NCBI RefSeq assembly: GCF_002575655.3
Contig: NC_053038.3
Location: 146,708,885 to 146,772,884 of the forward strand
From: Aegilops tauschii subsp. strangulata
Taxonomy: Eukaryota; Streptophyta; Magnoliopsida; Poales; Poaceae
Direction: 5' to 3'
Length of the DNA: 64,000 nt
The notes below the pieces were generated by a model. It did no database searches. It saw only the letters and a program-made list of their open reading frames with translations, and had not been told where the DNA came from. Positions 43,646 through 55,256 of the stretch are shown here, in pieces. How positions within the stretch are numbered: position 1 is the stretch's first letter; each line of letters starts with the position of its first letter. A program made the translations under genes and the position numbers.

Positions 43646-46600
43646 TCAAGTGTAGTGAGGCCGAAGCTGAGCTATGTTCCACGGCGGCCGGTTCTCCTCC
43701 TCCGACTTACGTGAATCTTTGTGCTCCCGAATGTCAATGAGGTAATATGACCTGTTGTGCAAGTTCTTGCTGACCACAAAGGGCCCTTCCCAAGGCGGGG
43801 ATAACTTGTGTGCATCTGTTTGATCCTGGATGAGCCGGAGCACGAGATCGCCTTCCAGGAAGACCCGGGATTTAACCCGGCGGCTATGGTAACAGCGCAG
43901 GTCTTGCTGGTAAATCACTGATCGAGCTGCTGCCACATCACGCTGTTCGTCCAATAGGTCAAGAGCATCTTGTCGCGCCAGTTCATTATCCGCCTCAACA
44001 TAAGCCGCCACTCGAGGTGAGTCATGACGGATGTCACTGGGGAGGACTTCTTGTGCTCCATAAACCATGAAGAAAGGCGTGAAGCCTGTAGACCTGTTAG
44101 GAGTAGTGTTGATGCTCCATAACACGGAGGGCAACTCCTCCCCCCAACAACCCGGCGTCCGTTGCAAAGGGACCAAAAGCCGGGGCTTGATACCTTTCAG
44201 AATCTCCTGATTAGCTCTCTCAGCTTGACCGTTGGATTGAGGATGAGCCACTGAGGAAACATCAAGTCGGATATGCTCGCGTTGACAAAACTCTTCCATG
44301 GCGCCTTTGGAGAGATTGGTGCCATTGTTAGTTATAATGCTGTGCGGAAAGCCAAAGCGGAAAATCACCTTTTTCATAAATTGAACCGCCGTGGCTGCAT
44401 CGCACTTGCTAACTGGCTCAGCTTCCACCCACTTTGTGAATTTATCAACTGCCACCAAGAGGTGGGTCTTCTTATCCTTGGACCTTTTAAAAGGCCCAAC
44501 CATATCAAGCCCCCAGACCGCAAAGGGCCAAGTGATTGGGATCATCCTCAGCTCCTGAGCCGGCACATGAGCCCGTCGTGAGAACCTCTGGCAACCATCA
44601 CATTTACTAACCATGTCCTCTGCATCAGCATGAGCCGTCAACCAATAAAAACCATGACGAAAAGCCTTGGCCACAAGGGACTTTGAGCCGGCGTGATGGC
44701 CACAGTCCCCTTCACGGATCTCACGTAAGATCTCTTGACCTTCCTCAGGGGAAACGCAACGCTGAAACGCCCCCGTAACACTGCGGTGATGCAACTCCCC
44801 ATTGATAACAATCATTGACTTATCCCGCCGGGTTATTTGCCTGGCCAAAGTTTCATCCTCAGGCAACTCGCCCCGGGTCATGTAAGCCAGATATGGCATT
44901 GTCCAGTCTGGTATGATATGGAGAGCCACCACCAGTCGTGCCTCCAGGTCAGGGACAGCCAAGTCTTCCTCTGTAGGCAACTTAATAGAAGGGCTATACA
45001 GGACGTCCAGGAAAGTGTTAGGCGGCATCGGTTTTCGCTGAGAGCCCAGCCGGCTTAAAGCATCCGCCGCCTCGTTCTTCCTGCGATCGATGTGTTCCAC
45101 TTGGTAACCCTGAAAGTGCCTAGCAATGGCGTCAACCTCGCGGCGATAAGCCGCCATGAGAGGGTCCTTAGAGTCCCACTTGCCCGATACTTGTTGAGCC
45201 CCCAAGTCTGAGTCACCGAAACACCTTACCCGGCTCAAGCTCATCTCCTTAGCCATCCGAAGACTGTGGAGCAAGGCCTCGTACTCAGCCGCATTGTTAG
45301 TGCAAGGAAACATCAACCGTATCACATAATGGAACTTGTCACCTTTAGGGGAAGCCAATACAACTCCAGCCCCCGAGCCCTCCAACTGCCTGGACCCGTC
45401 AAAGTGGATAGTCCAATATGTGTTATCCGGCTTCTGCTCGGGCACTTGTGACTCTGTCCAATCATTGATGAAATCCACCAAGGCCTGAGATTTAACAGCG
45501 GTGCGTGGCACGTACTTGAGACCATGAGGTCCAAGCTCTATAGCCCACTTAGCTACTCTCCCTGTGGCCTCTCTGTTTTGAATGATATCACCAAGAGGGG
45601 CAGAACTGACCACAGTGATGGGATGACCCTGGAAATAATGCTTAAGTTTTCGGCTTGCCATGAACACACCGTAAACAAGCTTCTGCCAATGCGGATACCG
45701 CTGCTTGGACTCAATGAGCACTTCGCTGACATAATAAACCGGCCGCTGAACCGGATGCTCCTTACCCTCTTCTTTGCGCTCCACCACCACGGCCACACTG
45801 ACGGCTTGTGTGTTAGCAGCCACATACAGCAATAAGGGCTCCTTATCAACCGGAGCAGCAAGGACTGGGGGCTCCGCCAGCTGCTTCTTCAAATCCTCAA
45901 AGGCAGTATTAGCTGCATCATTCGAGACAAAGTTATCAGTTTTCTTCATCAACTGATATAATGGCATGGCCTTCTCACCCAAACGGCTTATGAACCGGCT
46001 TAAAGCAGCGATGCGACCCGCCAAACGCTGAACGTCATTTATACACGCCGGCTTAGCCAGGGAGGTGATGGCCTTGATCTTCTCCGAGTTAGCTTCAATG
46101 CCTCTGTCAGAAACCAAAAAACCCAAGAGTTTGCCTGCAGGAACACCAAAAACACACTTGGCCGGGTTAAGCATCATCTTGTAGACCCAGAGATTATCAA
46201 AGGTTTCTTTCAAATCATCTATCAGGGTTTCCTCTTTTATGGACTTAACCACAATATCGTCCACATAAGCGTGAACATTGCGCCCAATCTGTTTATGAAG
46301 ACAGTTCTGTACACAACGCTGGTAAGTCGCCTGTGCACACTTGAGTCCAAAAGGCATAGACACATAGCAGAAGGCTCCAAAGGGAGTGATGAACGCCGTC
46401 TTCTCCTGGTCCTTAACTGCCATCTTAATCTGATGATATCCGGAATAAGCATCCAAGAAACTTAAACGTGCACAACCTGCCGTAGCATCAATGATTTGAT
46501 CAATACGGGGGAGGGCAAAAGGATCAGCCGGACACGCCTTGTTTAAGTCCGTGTAGTCCACACACATCCGCCAGGTGCCGTTCTTCTTGAGTACGAGCAC

Positions 46601-46849
46601 CGGGTTAGCCAACCACTCTGGGTGAAAAACTTCAACAATAAACCCGGCCGCCAAGAGCCGGGCCACCTCTTCACCAATGGCCTTCCGCCTCTCTTCATTA
46701 AACCGCCGAAGGAACTGCCTGACCGGCTTAAATTTCGGATCAACATTGAGAGTGTGCTCAGCGAGTTCTCTAGGTACACCTGGCATGTCAGAAGGTTTCC
46801 ATGCGAAGATGTCCCTATTCTCACGGATGAACTCGATGAGCGCGCTTTC
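43646..46849 (-). pseudogene. pol: B pol: RT, RNase H, archaeal-type RNase H, integrase
   Basis: One open stretch of 1046 residues (46786-43646), the longest in the window. RT: FLDAYSGYHQIKM at 110-122 and YVDD at 174-177. The original RNase H starts LYVAANTQ (about 320), where the first catalytic Asp is Ala. The second RNase H (about 456-580) has Asp463 (HFDGS), Glu503 (EYEALL), Asp525 (GDSDL) and Asp575 (EAADALS), all kept. IN: HH near 697 and CDGC 729-732, first Asp761, Glu856. The second catalytic Asp is Asn820 (IITNNG), so strand transfer should be lost. A TAG at 46,850-46,852 separates this frame from PR in the same register. Confidence 0.95.
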
Positions 46850-47350
46850 CTATTTTGGATCCAGATTTGCACTGATGCTAAACTGCTGAGATGAGTCACC
46901 TGGAACAAAATCAACAAGTTTAGTTTCATCAGCCGATTTAAATTTCATTGCCGGCTCTTGTTCTGTAGTTGGCTTTTTCAGAGAGGTCATATCTGTTGGG
47001 TCAACATTGTCATTGTAAAACTTCAACTCCTCTGTAGCACACACAGATTCTGCATAAGCCGCATCGCTTTCCTCACACTCCAGAGCCACTTTCCGACTGT
47101 CGTGAACCGTAATGGTCCCATTGTGACCCAGCATCTTGAGCTGCAAGTACACATAACACGGCCGTGCCATGAACTTGGCGTAAGCCGGCCGTCCAAATAT
47201 AGCATGGTATGGACTTCTTATCTTGACCACCTCAAAGGTCAATTTCTCCACCCTGTAGTTGTTCTCATCACCAAAGGCCACTTCCAATTCGATCTTGTCG
47301 ACTGGATAAGCCGATTTACCAGGTACCACACCATGGAAGATAGTGTTTGA
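46850..47350 (-). pseudogene. B protease C-terminal part and PR-RT linker
   Basis: 159 residues from 47,329, in the same frame as gag upstream and pol downstream but bounded by TAG stops at 47,351-47,353 and 46,850-46,852. It includes YHAIFGRPAYAKFMA, the conserved end of the protease fold, and an acidic linker that meets RT. Both stops are single-base changes in an otherwise conserved frame. Confidence 0.88.
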
Positions 47351-49998
47351 CTAGCTAAGGTTCTTATCAACCAACCCCATACGGCGAAAAGTCTCATAAT
47401 AGAGGATGTTGATGCTGCTGCCTCCATCCATGAGCACCTTTGTGAACTTATATCCTCCCACTTGAGGAGCCACCACTAAGGCTAAGTGGCCCGGGTTATC
47501 CACCCGGGGAGGGTGATCCTCCCTACTCCACACTATAGGCTGCTCAGACCACCGCAAGTAGCGTGGGATCGCCGGCTCAACAGCATTCACTGCCCTCTTA
47601 TGAAGCTTCTGATCTCGCTTAGACAGACTAGTGGTAAACACATGATACTGTCCACCGCTGAGCTGCTTTGGATTGGTATGATAACCCCCCTGCTGCTGCT
47701 GATGACCCTGGCCAGACTGCTGATTAAAGCCCCCTTGACCGTTCTGAGGACCGGAATTTGAGCCGCCGCCTGGGCCATGAAAGCCGTCGGCGCCTGAGCC
47801 GCCGCCCGGGCCATTGTAATTCTTAAAGGCCTTCATGATCGCACAATCCTTCCACAGGTGAGTCGCTGGCTTCTCTCTAGAGCCATGCCTTGGACAAGGT
47901 TCATTCAACAGCTGCTCCAGCGTCGGACCTGACCCGCCGCCTCGGGGAGGGGGCCTCCCCTTGCGTCGCTGGTTATTACCTTGTGAGCTGGCGTTGGCTA
48001 CAAACTCTAGGCTGCCATCAGCCTTGCGCTTGCCTCCTCCTTGGTTCCCCGGGTTAAACTGAGGACCCTTGCCATTGCCGTTCTTCTTTCCCTTCCCTGT
48101 CCTTTCATCATCTGAAGGGGGATCCTTGGTACCATCAGAATCGGCGTACTTGACAAGAGCTGCCATTAGTGTACCCATATCACTGCAGTCGCGTTTAAGC
48201 CGCCCGAGTTTCATCTTCAGGGGCACAAAACGACAATTCTGCTCCAGCATTAAAACCGCTGAGCCGGCATCCATCTTGTCTGACGAGTGTATGATCTCCT
48301 TAACCCGGCGAACCCAATGTGTCGTCGACTCACCCTCCTGCTGCTTACAGTTAGTCAAATCCACGATTGACATAGACTGCCTACAGGTATCTTTGAAGTT
48401 TTGGATGAACCGGGCTTTCAGCTCAGCCCAAGACCCAATGGAATTCGGTGGTAGCCCTTTCAACCAAGTGCGGGCGGTCCCATCTAACATCATGGTGAAA
48501 TACTTGGCCATGGCCGCCTCACTGACCTCCAGCAGTTCCATACCATCTCATAACTCTCGATCCAGGCTGCGGGTTGCAAGTCAGCTGTGTAATTAGGCAC
48601 CTTCCTAGGGCCCTTGAAGTCCTTAGGTAGACGTTCATTACGGATAGCTAGCACTAAACAAGGGACACCCCCGGTCCTGGTAGGGACACCCACGTCGACG
48701 GAAGTCGTCGGATAAGCCGGGGGGGTCTGGTAAGCCGTCAATTGAGGCACTTGCTCCGCCTCTTGCCGCGCTTTATCCTAGTATGCTGCGTAAAAGGCTC
48801 CATTGTGAGCCGGGCCATGGCCAGGGGGCGGGTCATGGCGTCGGACGTTACTTGAGCCGGTTGCTGAGACCATATGTCGGCTGTAACTCGGGTTCTGGCC
48901 TGGACGAGGGGTCGAGTGGATCCTGTCCCGGCTGTAGGAGTACGCCTCTTGCTGCGCCAGTGCTGTCTGAAGGAGTTCCCTGACCCGGCGGGTTTCAATA
49001 GCCGTCGGAGAGTCGCCGTCAACTAGGAGAGCCGCCAGCCGTGCCGCCGCAGCGACCATGTTCTCCAGCGGGTTATTATAATGACCCGGGGGTATTGGCA
49101 CGTACTGAGGCGGGGCAGGGGGCACCTGGGGAGGCCCCATCACTCGTGGCTGAATAAGGGGTCCAGACCCGAGCGCTATGACCCCTGGCGGGTTACTAGA
49201 CCCTGCACCTGGCGTGTTGAAGAGATTGCGTGGATCGTAAACCGGAGGGAGTCGAGATTGGGTCTTTTGATGCCTCCTTCTCATGACCTTATTGGCCGCG
49301 TTCTGATCCATCGTGAGTTGGAAGGACTGCGCCTGGATCAGCTGAGTTTGCGCATCGAGAGCCGCCCTCTCCGCAGTCAGCCTGATCCCTTCCGCTGCAA
49401 GATCCTCTTTAGCTTTCATTAGATCCAATTTTAACTGTGCCACCTCTGCATCGTGCTGAGCTTGATCTGCCGGGTCAACCGTGGCGGTTAGCAGGGCCGT
49501 CATCTTGTCCGTGAGATCCATCAGCACCTGAGCCGGAGAAGGCACCGGGTTTCCCGCTCTAGCAGCGGGGTTCTGAACAGGCTGTGCACCAGCCATAAAA
49601 ACTCCAACCTGACTTGGCGGCTCAAATAGGTCCGGAATACTGTCACCCTCGGAACAACCCATGAGCTTGCCATCTTGAAGTTGGTATAACGAGTTTGACT
49701 CATCGGTGGCCGACTCGCCGTCAGAGCCGGCGGCTGTCTCATCACCAGATCAAGATTGGTCAGAGAGTCCTCCATGGATACACCCCACAAAAGCATGCCT
49801 TAAGGCAGGCTGGGCCCGGGCGGGTCGCGCACGCTGAGCCGTCTCGATGAGATCGGCGCAGAGACCCGGCTCACCAATCTTGCCAATGAAAACATGAATT
49901 CCGCCGAAGGGGACTCGGTACCCGTACTCAATTGAGCCGGCGTCGGGGCCCCAATTTGCATCGTCGATGTAGAGCTTGCCGCGACGACTCTTGGTCAT
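47351..49998 (-). pseudogene. gag: B gag and protease N-terminal part, three lesions
   Basis: Likely start at the Met at 49,998 (MTKSRRGKLYIDD), soon after the PBS. The frame has a TGA at 49,750-49,752 and a TAG at about 48,776-48,778, then a frameshift near 48,541. Piece 48541-47351 has the capsid-like part (TARTWLKGLPPNSIGSWAEL), a zinc-knuckle-like CPRH...HLWKDC (residues 216-233) and the protease site LMDGGSSIN near 371-380. A coiled-coil region (KLDLMKAKEDLAAEGIRLTA) precedes it at about 49,400. With the TAG at 47,351-47,353 this shows a recent element decayed by point mutation. Confidence 0.9.
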
Positions 49999-50066
49999 CC
50001 GGCCCACAGCGTATCGCTTGAGCCCTTCGAAGCTGCCCTTCAAGAACTCAAATCCACCGTGCGCTG

Positions 50067-50084
50067 GCCCCACGGTGGGCGCCA
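50067..50084 (-). other. Primer-binding site of B
   Basis: The minus strand reads TGGCGCCCACCGTGGGGC, two bases inside the 5' LTR. This PBS is common in Tat-type grass elements; I do not assign the tRNA. Confidence 0.85.
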
Positions 50085-50086
50085 AC

Positions 50087-50606
50087 TGTCGTGGAATTGT
50101 CACGGTAGATGTCCTCGAGCTAGGACTTAGTCGTGGAGCCATCGCGACTAGGAAGCTTGAAGGGGTTAATGCGGGAGAAGGAACACGAGGGTTTATACTG
50201 GTTCGGCCCCTTACGGTGAAGGTAAAAGCCTACGTCCAGTTTGATGTGGTATTGATTAGGGTTTCGATAATCAGGGAGCTAAACTGCTATGCCCGGCTCT
50301 CGATGAGATTGTTCTTGTCCCTAAACCGCTGTCGGGTCGTCCCTTTATATAGGGAGGATGACGCCCAGCAGCTCTCAGAGTCCCGGCCGGCTCATAAGAG
50401 TGTCCGGCTCGGACTCTCAACTATTCTTGCCTTACACTACAAGTTCTACCATAGTAATGATTGTAACTACGGGCCTTAAGCCATCTCCGGGTCTTAAGCC
50501 CATCTTTGGCCCACCGTCTTTAAGCTTGGCACCGGGTTTCTGGCACTGACCATATGAGTAACCCGGCCCCTCCTGGCGGGTGACTCTAAGGTCTATATCC
50601 TCAACA
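50087..50606 (-). repeat. 5' LTR of element B
   Basis: 520 bp, same length as the 3' LTR, followed by the TSD ggtgc. TATA box on the minus strand at 50,342-50,354 (CCCTATATAAAGG). Confidence 0.96.
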
Positions 50607-51480
50607 GGTGCATTGTTCAAGTATTCTCTAGTCAGCTCATGTTCTCTTCATTGGTTTCATAATTCTTTCCGGTGATCTCTAATCTGTCTCCGTTCATTTT
50701 TTGAATTCTTACGCTGTTCGTTCAACATTCCTTTTCCTTTGTCATCATATCAATTCATTCGTTCTTTCCAAACCTACCGGTGGTTCATGAAGACTTTCTC
50801 AAGTTTTGCGCTATATCTTCCCTTAATCCTTTTCCAATAAGAATAAGTAGTATGCAAAATCCATTGCTTGTCATAAATTTAATTTGATGAAGGATAAGCA
50901 TACATTGAACCTTATTCTTATTTCCTCAAAGTGATTAATCTCTTCATTTCGGAGATTGTTCATCATATCACATTCTCGGTTCGAAGTGTTTACATCTTTT
51001 CTTTTCCGGAGTTCAAAGTTTTCCTTGGCTATCTTGTCGAAACTTCCACCTAAATCACTGCAAGGCCTTAATCTTATTCTTTTCACCCTTCAATTCTATC
51101 TCATCATCCTTTTGTTACCGGAGTTCTTCAAAGTGGTTCGTTAAGGATTTAATTCATTCTTCAAGTGTTCATCAAGATTCTTCCATTTTACCGGAGTGTC
51201 AAGTCCTCTTTTGAAGTCCTTTTCTTGCCGATCTATGCTTTCCTTTTCTACTCGAACGCTATCCGAATTCTATCGTTCTTATTCCTTTTCTATCTTGTTC
51301 TAACCGGTGTAGTTTCAGAGTCTATCTTGTTCCTGAGCTTTTGATTCTCGTCATAATCATCCTTCCTCTTTTCTACATGAATACTCTCGACTTTGTTCAT
51401 CTTCTCTCTTGCGTTCTTATTTCTCCTTATCCACTTTCTCTTCTGTCTCGTTCCTAAGATCCCAGGACGAGATCTTCTGT
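50607..51480 (+). other. A internal region, second part, non-coding
   Basis: Continues 36,177-37,572 after element B. CT-rich with many ttcttttc words; no coding frame. The five bases ggtgc at its start are the B TSD. Confidence 0.85.
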
Positions 51481-51494
51481 TAGTGGAGGAGAGT
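51481..51494 (+). other. Polypurine tract of element A
   Basis: TAGTGGAGGAGAGT, directly before the 3' LTR start TGTAGCGCC at 51,495. Confidence 0.85.
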
Positions 51495-54400
51495 TGTAGC
51501 GCCCCGAGACCGACGCGCCAAATGTCGTCTAGTTATTCACCGTCGTTGCCATGTCATTCACTTGTGTATTGCACATTGCCATATCATCATGTGCATTTCA
51601 TCTTCTTGTTTTTCAAAACTTGCATCCATGCGGGTCTCCAAGTTCTCTCCATTGTCCATTCTGAGCCGAGACACACTCGCACGTGCCCGCCGTAACTTTG
51701 AAGTATTATTTTATAAGCGGGATAAAAATGTTCCCGGAATGGGATGAATGTTGGTGTGCGGTGTTGTTATGTTGTCGGTAGACCGCCTGCCAAATTTCAT
51801 CGCATTCAGAGTCCGTTTGATACCCCAATCGATTACTATAGCGGCAATATAGCCGGTCTATTCGTCGGACATTTTCGGTCTCCGGAAACCCTACGCCGGG
51901 TTGCTTTCTCTTCTCTCCTCTCAGTCCAACCCACTCTCTTCAGCCCACCTGCAGCCCACTAGAACCATCATAACCCCCCCTCCGACCGGAACCGTTCGAT
52001 TGCGGCGATTGGAGGGTCCAAAAACCCTCCCAAACCCCCCTAAACCTAATCCCTGCCTATTTAAGCAGTCCACCCTCTCCATTTTGGGCAACCGTAGACG
52101 TCTCCTACCTCTAGCCTCCCCCTTCTCAAAATCCGCGCAGCCCCGCTCCCTCTTCGCCACTTGGCGTGCCACCACTCGCCAGCGCGGCCACCACTCGCCG
52201 CCCGCAGCCAACGGGAGTGCGCCACATCGCATCCCCGCGCCTCCCACCGCCGTGGCCCACCCGGCCCGCGACCGGGCCCACACTCCCGCGTCCTTGCTCC
52301 TTCGCCCCGCCGCCGCTTGACCGCGCGCCGCCATGCGCCCGAGTCGTGCACCACCGTCCACCCGAGCCGTGCTGCCTCCCGCGCCCGCGCCGGCGTCCTG
52401 CACCGCCGCTCACCGTCCCCGCGCCTCGCCACCACCGCTGCCTCGGAGCCGCCCACCGGCGCCCCACGCTACCATGCCGCCGTCCGAGCTCCTCCGAGCA
52501 CGCCGCCGCGCCGTAGCTCGTCGTCGGTGCCTCCTCCGGCCAGATCCGGGTCGGGGCAGACCGGATCCGCGCCGCCCGGCCTCCTCCGACGTCCTCTGCC
52601 GTCGCCCGCGCCTCCCCAGCCGCCGGAGAAGCCTGTCGTCGCCGCGTTGACCTCCGCAGCCGCCGGAACCCTAATCCGCGAGGTCGAATTTTTCTTCCAG
52701 TCCCCGGATTTTCATATCTTCTACGCATTTTGTCATGGGCATAACTTTGTGCATGTGGCTCCGATTTGCATGTATGTTATATCAAAATGTTCATCTCTGA
52801 ATGCTCTACATGATGGTATAGTTTTCATGCATGTTACTATTGACCTTGATGCCTTAATCGTCGTGGCAAAAGTGCTAAATGCTATAAACTGCTGAAGATT
52901 GTTGTAACTTGCCCATTTGTCTTTTTCATAGCATTTTGTGTGATTTTCTTTTGAGCATCACGTCAACATGTTTTAGGAGCATAATCATGCCATCTTTTCC
53001 AATGGTGCACTCCATATATTTTGTTATGCTCTATGGTGACTAGCACAAGCTTGCAAAGTCAGAATCTGTCATATTATGTTGCCATGTTTACTTGATGCTA
53101 TTAGTGAATCTATGGACATTTAGGAGATGCTCACTAAGTATGTCTTGAAGATCATGTTATGCTCTATCCATCCATGCCCTTGTTTTCAATTATATCCTTC
53201 TGTAGCTTGACATTACCATGCTCTCAAATTGCTAAATAATGTTTCTGTCGGCCTGTTAACAGTAAGTTCATTTTTGCCATGTGAATAGCTAGTGTTCTAT
53301 GCATCCTATGACCATGTTCTTGCCATGAGTAGCTGCAAATACATGTGTTCTTACTGTTGCTTATATTCACATGGTGTGATATCATTTGAGATGAGTTGCG
53401 CGAGCTTATAAACATGCCTACTTAATGTTATTTCTGCTATGTCCAGTAAATTTCACTTTGTGAAACTGTTATCATTTGCAATCTTGTCTTGATGAATGCC
53501 ATTGATCTAGAGGTTATATGGAGATGCTTAGTAATCATGTTTCTCCATGTTTAACTTTTACTTTAATTACATGCTTTTGTTTGTTATGTTATTGGACTGT
53601 AACATCCTTGTTTCATGCCTCTAACATGTCAACATGTTAACTCTGCTCATGTATATGCCCAGTTTTCACTGTCCTAATCTGTGTTATAAAGTTGCCTTTT
53701 TCTTTGATCATGTTGGATTAATCGTGATGCCTATGAACTTGAACCTTAATGTTAATTGAAGCATGTTACCTGTTCTTCAAGTGCATATCATGTTTGTGCC
53801 AATCTTGTACTTCTAGCATGTTCTTTTGATGCTTGCTATATGCCTAGTCGCTATTTTGGACAACATGTCCTTTAAACTTGTTTCATGTGTATGTGTTGAA
53901 TTATTGCTCCGTTTTGAGCGTGATCTATATGGAACTTAATTGACTCTGCATCTAGTTTCATCATGGAATGTTGCATGCATGTTTTTAAGTGCTTTTGATT
54001 GTGTTTTGCTTGCCTTTACATCAATGCCATGCTTAACTTGTTTTGCTTATATCTTCTAGGACGTAGCTCCAAATTAAATTAACATTATATGTTAGTTGAT
54101 TAGAAAAGCATGTCGATCATGATGGTGCACTTTAACTTGCTGTTTAACAACTTCAACATAATGTGTTATTCATATCTGGACCAATTTTGAAATTTGCATA
54201 TGGGGAGTTTTCGGAATTGTTGTATGTTGATTCCGGCCTCATTTAAACTTGCTTTGATGTGTTGTTCTTGTTTGCATCATCTCTTGCCATGAGTAGCATC
54301 ATGTAGCCATGCCATGAATCATACTTGGTTGTGCATCATGTCATGTTCATGTGTTGTGTGTTTACCATGTTGTTTGCTTCTCTCGTTAGTTCCTGTTCCT

Positions 54401-55256
54401 ATGCGATCGTGAGGATTCGTTCGACTACGCTTGGTTCGTCTACGACCGTGTGTCTTCTTCATGGACTTGTTCTTCTTCCTTGCGGGGTCTCAGGCAAGAT
54501 GACTGTCACCTAGGATCTCACTACTATCTTTACTATGCTAGTTGTCTCGATCATACCGCTATGTCGCGCTATCTACCACTTGTTTATCAAGCCTCCCAAT
54601 ATGCCTTGAAACATCCTTTAACCTTTTCACCCTCCCAGCAAACCGTTGTTTGGCTATGTTACCGCTTTGCTCAACCCCTCTTATAGCGTTGCTAGTTGCA
54701 TGTGCAATTGCAGGTTGTTCCATGTTGGGACATGGCTATCATGGATATCATGGGATATCATAATATCTCTTATTTAATTAATGCACATATATACTTGGTA
54801 AAGGGTCGAAGGCTCGGCCTTTTGCCTGGTGTTTTGTTCCACTCTTGCCGCCCTAGTTTTCGTCATACCGGTGTTATGTTCCTTGATTTTGCGTCCCTAA
54901 CATGATGAGGGTTTATGGGCCCCTCTTGACAGTTCGCTTTGAATAAAACTCTTCCATCAAGGCCCAACATTGGTTTTACCATTTGCCTAATAACAACTAA
55001 AACTTGCATAGGGACTTTGCGGACCCCGAGGACATAATCAACCCCCGGGCCAGTGCTCCTCAAGAGTGCTGGTTCAAAACAGAGTCATGTACGGCTTCCC
55101 CGGGGCAACTCAGTTGTTGTATGCTGTGCTCATCCGGTCGTGGCCTGAGACGAGGTACGTGCGGCTACTGTCAGGGTGTCGGCACACTGAGAGGTCTTGC
55201 TGGACTTGTTTTACCATTGTCTAAATGTCTTATGCACCTAGAATCTGAGTCTGATT
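51495..55256 (+). repeat. A 3' LTR, first segment
   Basis: Aligns with 21,532-21,800 plus 31,882 onward. It contains the TATA-like CTATTTAAG (52,057-52,065), the GC-rich block (about 52,100-52,680) and the AT-rich stretch, and stops where F is inserted. A 150-bp sample differs by about 8% from the 5' LTR. Confidence 0.94.

Larger units (their letters stand above)
37573..50606 (-). mobile_element. Element B: Tat-type Gypsy with antisense gene, nested in A
   Basis: A 13,034-bp minus-oriented element with two 520-bp LTRs (10 differences by eye, about 1.9%) and a perfect 5-bp TSD ggtgc at 37,568-37,572 and 50,607-50,611. Order in its own direction: 5' LTR, PBS, gag, PR, RT, RNase H, second RNase H, IN, tandem repeat, antisense split gene, 3' LTR. 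This is the structure of Tat-lineage elements with an additional ORF. The LTR start resembles what I recall of the Triticeae Fatima family (moderate confidence). It appears recent but is not intact. Confidence 0.95.

Noticed and set aside
53000..54700. Host gene fragment in the AT-rich part of the A LTR
   Set aside because: The exon-intron look is shared by both LTRs, so it belongs to the element; no protein similarity is recognisable.
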